From the NCBI RefSeq assembly GCF_019645875.1, contig NZ_CP081000.1:4154001-4218000 (forward strand): 64,000 nucleotides of DNA, given 5' to 3'. Below the pieces are notes generated by a model. The model saw nothing but the letters and a program-made list of their open reading frames with translations, ran no database searches and had not been told where the DNA came from. Positions 61,947-64,000 of this stretch are shown here, piece by piece (position 1 is the first letter of the stretch; each line of letters opens with the position of its first letter). This DNA comes from Mycolicibacterium senegalense. GTDB taxonomy: Bacteria; Actinomycetota; Actinomycetes; Mycobacteriales; Mycobacteriaceae. The position numbers and the translations under genes were made by a program.

Positions 61947-62918
61947 ATGCGTGCAGCACAGATCACCCGACTCGACGGTCCGGACGCGGTACAGGTGGCC
62001 GAGGTGGACGAGCCCTCCAGCGCCGACGAGGTTGTGATCGACGTCCACGCCGCTGGAGTCGCCTTCCCCGACGCCCTGCTGACCCGCGGTCTCTACCAGT
62101 ACAAGCCGGAGCTTCCGTTCACCCCGGGTGCCGAGATCGCCGGCGTGGTGCGCAGTGCCCCGGCCGATGCCCATGTCGCCGCCGGCGACCGCGTGCTCGG
62201 CCTGACCATGTTGTCGGGCGGCATGGCCGAAGTCGTGGCGCTGCCCGCCGAGCGGGTGTTCGCCCTGCCCGATTCGGTGTCGTTCGAAGCCGGCGCCGGG
62301 ATCCTGTTCAACGACCTGACCGTGCAGTTCGCACTGCGCACCCGCGGCCGGTTGGCCCAAGGTGAAACCGTGCTGGTGCACGGCGCAGCCGGCGGCATCG
62401 GCACCTCGGCGCTGCGTCTGGCCCCGGCGCTGGGCGCCGCGCGCGCCATCGCGGTGGTGTCGACCGAGGAGAAGGCCGAGATCGCCCGGGCCGCAGGCGC
62501 ATCGGATGTGGTGCTGGCCGAGGGATTCCGCGAGGTGGTCAAGGAACTTACCGGCGGCCGCGGCGTGGATGTGGTCCTCGACCCGGTCGGCGGTGACCGC
62601 TTCACCGACTCGCTGCGCTCGCTGGCCGTGGGCGGACGGTTGTTGGTGGTCGGGTTCACCGGCGGCGAGATCCCCACGGTCAAGGTCAACCGCCTGCTGC
62701 TCAACAACGTCGACGTGATCGGCGCGGGCTGGGGCGCCTGGACCTTCTCGCACCCTGGCTATCTGCAAGAGCAGTGGGCCGAATTGCAGCCGCTGCTGGC
62801 CTCCGGCGCGGTGCCCGCACCCCAGCCCGAGGTGTATCCACTGGAGCAGGCCGCCCAGGCCATCGCGTCACTGGAAAACCGCAGCGCCAAGGGCAAAGTG
62901 GTGCTGAAACTCAGGTAG
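61947..62918 (+). CDS. fadB4: Zinc-free MDR quinone oxidoreductase, FadB4-like
   Basis: 323 residues, the same length as M. tuberculosis FadB4. It lacks zinc-binding cysteines and has the NADPH motif VHGAAGGIGTSALRLA with the quinone oxidoreductase pattern around GVAFPDALLTRGLYQYKP. AAGGAG lies before the ATG at 61947. The name rests on recognition of the family; in M. tuberculosis the gene sits beside fadE23, whereas here it is 46 kb away on the other side of nuo. Confidence 0.85.
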   Translation: MRAAQITRLDGPDAVQVAEVDEPSSADEVVIDVHAAGVAFPDALLTRGLYQYKPELPFTPGAEIAGVVRSAPADAHVAAGDRVLGLTMLSGGMAEVVALPAERVFALPDSVSFEAGAGILFNDLTVQFALRTRGRLAQGETVLVHGAAGGIGTSALRLAPALGAARAIAVVSTEEKAEIARAAGASDVVLAEGFREVVKELTGGRGVDVVLDPVGGDRFTDSLRSLAVGGRLLVVGFTGGEIPTVKVNRLLLNNVDVIGAGWGAWTFSHPGYLQEQWAELQPLLASGAVPAPQPEVYPLEQAAQAIASLENRSAKGKVVLKLR

Positions 62919-62923
62919 CCGGA

Positions 62924-63511
62924 TCACGGCAGTGCCCGGGCGGCGATCTCGGCCACCCGGTCGAGGGTGGCCCGCGGAACGCGGTCGCGGGCAGCTTGGG
63001 CGATACCGCTCAGCGTGGACATGACGTACTGGGCCAGCGCCTGGGCATCGGTATCGGCCGGCACGTCTCCGGCTGCGATGTCGGCACTGACCTTGTCGGC
63101 GAGCTCATCGGTTTTCTGGCGACGGATGCGTTGCAGAGCGGCCCGCACATCCGGATCGACGGTGCCGTCGTCGCCGCTGACGATCAGGCATCCGTTGGGC
63201 AGGCCGCGGCGGGTATAGCGGGCCGGAGCTTGCCGGAGAATCCGGGCGAAGGCCCCGCGGGCGGTGGCCTCCTCCCGCAACGCGGCGTTGATGAACCCGC
63301 CGTAGCGCTCGTCGTATACCTGCACCGCCTCGTTGAACAGGCATTGCTTGTCGCCGAAAGCGGCGTAGATACTCGGGATTCCGATACCCAGCGCGCTGCT
63401 CAGATCGCGCGTGGATGTGGCCTCGTATCCGCGCTCCCAGAACAACAGGATCGCCTTGTCCAGGGCCGCGTCGCGGTCGAATGAGCGGGGCCGTCCGCGT
63501 ACCGGGGTCAT
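62924..63511 (-). CDS. TetR-family regulator
   Basis: 195 residues. HTH ILLFWERGYEATSTRDLSSA and LGIGIPSIYAAFGDKQCLF are typical of the TetR group with a Cys after the HTH (KQCLFNEAV). The ligand domain includes TRRGLPNGCLIVSG. It is divergent from the SDR gene, and two operator-like repeats lie in the 80-base gap. It is convergent with fadB4 with 5 bases between. Confidence 0.92.
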   Translation of the reverse strand: MTPVRGRPRSFDRDAALDKAILLFWERGYEATSTRDLSSALGIGIPSIYAAFGDKQCLFNEAVQVYDERYGGFINAALREEATARGAFARILRQAPARYTRRGLPNGCLIVSGDDGTVDPDVRAALQRIRRQKTDELADKVSADIAAGDVPADTDAQALAQYVMSTLSGIAQAARDRVPRATLDRVAEIAARALP

Positions 63512-63523
63512 CCAGCCATTCTA

Positions 63524-63572
63524 TAGCGACCGCTAGATAATGTGCTAGCGTCGAATTCTGTATCGACCGCTA
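63524..63572. promoter_or_regulatory. Two operator repeats between the TetR and SDR genes
   Basis: TAGCGACCGCTA (63524-63535) is a palindrome with five paired bases on each side of AC. TATCGACCGCTA (63561-63572) is a second copy with one change, 37 bases away. Both probably bind the adjacent TetR and couple the two divergent genes. Confidence 0.65.
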
Positions 63573-63591
63573 AAGAAAGGTTGGCACCAAC

Positions 63592-64000
63592 ATGCTCCCC
63601 CTGATCGGCAAGACCGCCCTGGTGACCGGCGCCAGCCGGGGAATCGGCCGGGCCATCGCCCTTCGGCTGGCCCGCGACGGCGCCCGCGTCGGCGTGCACT
63701 ACGGCAGCCGGGCCGACGCCGCCGAACAGACCGTGCGGCAGATCGCCGAGGCCGGCGGCGAGGCGTTCGCGGTTTCGGCGACGCTCGGCGTCACCGGCGA
63801 CGCATCACAGCTCTGGCAGGCCTTCGACGGCCACGCCGACGGCCTCGACATCCTGGTGAACAATGCCGGGATACTCGGCGGGCGAATCGCTTTCGACGAG
63901 CTGACCGAATCGACGTACGACGAGATCTTCGCAGTGAACACTCGCGCGCCGGTCTTCATCACCCAGCAGGGCTTGTCCCGGATCCGCGACAACGGCCGCA
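63592..64000 (+). CDS. Short-chain dehydrogenase/reductase, N-terminal part (cut by right edge)
   Basis: 136 residues are visible. The Rossmann motif TGASRGIG (13-20), the acidic/basic residues after beta 2 (HYGSRADAAEQ, suggesting NADP) and NNAG are present; the YxxxK active site would be beyond the edge. The ATG at 63592 has AGAAAGG before it. It is probably repressed by the divergent TetR. Confidence 0.92.
   Translation, partial: MLPLIGKTALVTGASRGIGRAIALRLARDGARVGVHYGSRADAAEQTVRQIAEAGGEAFAVSATLGVTGDASQLWQAFDGHADGLDILVNNAGILGGRIAFDELTESTYDEIFAVNTRAPVFITQQGLSRIRDNGR

Noticed and set aside
1..64000. Mobile elements, CRISPR arrays, tRNA or rRNA genes
   Set aside because: I saw no transposase or integrase motifs, no regularly spaced repeats and no cloverleaf apart from the tRNA-like part of tmRNA.

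Overview
The window is GC-rich chromosomal DNA from a mycobacterium, most likely a fast-growing Mycolicibacterium with a large catabolic repertoire. The evidence is an MmpL transporter, an antigen 85 mycolyltransferase, the one-piece tmRNA with tag ADSNQRDYALAA, FprA, FadE23/FadE24, FadB4 and a complete 14-gene nuo operon. Genes are dense and many neighbours overlap by 4 bases. There are no tRNAs, rRNAs, CRISPR arrays or transposases.

Layout. Positions 1-5.1 kb: the N-terminal part of an MmpL/RND transporter running off the left edge, a TIGR02206-type membrane protein, an orphan NarL-type sensor kinase and a secreted cutinase-like esterase. Positions 5.2-10.5 kb (minus strand): prfB, a MscS channel, a Pro/Thr-rich membrane protein, ftsE, ftsX, smpB and then ssrA (tmRNA) with its own strong terminator. 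Positions 10.6-17.2 kb: fprA, a small membrane protein, hisN, the fadE24-fadE23 pair behind a perfect 16-bp palindrome, and an antigen 85 gene. This block broadly follows the M. tuberculosis Rv3100c-Rv3140 order from memory, with genes missing or moved.

Positions 17.6-31 kb are an accessory catabolic block between the conserved fadE/antigen 85 genes and nuo. It holds a flavin monooxygenase-like gene, a large MFS pump fused to a winged-helix-like tail, a DJ-1/PfpI protein, and then an eight-gene co-directional cluster. That cluster encodes a homogentisate-dioxygenase-like enzyme, an alpha/beta hydrolase, a CaiB/BaiF CoA-transferase, an HMG-CoA-lyase-like enzyme, a TetR regulator, an acyl-CoA dehydrogenase, an APH-like kinase and a DUF6285 protein. 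The last three resemble the LvaC/LvaA/LvaB module that removes a 4-hydroxyl group from acyl-CoAs through a phosphorylated intermediate. A 20-bp element matching at 17 positions lies before both the monooxygenase and the eight-gene cluster, so the two may form one regulon. This is the best candidate for an undescribed pathway here.

Positions 31.1-46.9 kb: a receiver-domain protein and nuoA-N (proton-pumping NADH dehydrogenase), with a candidate Crp site just before nuoA. Positions 47-64 kb: further accessory metabolism. It includes an enoyl-CoA hydratase; a minus-strand group of MFS importer, DszA/NtaA-type flavin monooxygenase, PIG-L deacetylase and zinc alcohol dehydrogenase; a TetR divergent from an APH-like gene and a partner of unknown function; a Baeyer-Villiger monooxygenase with an LLM oxidoreductase; an amine oxidase; a hydrolase; another zinc alcohol dehydrogenase; fadB4; and a TetR/SDR divergent pair cut by the right edge.

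All calls come from reading translations, motifs and gene order by eye. No database search was run, so ortholog names rest on recognition and remembered synteny.
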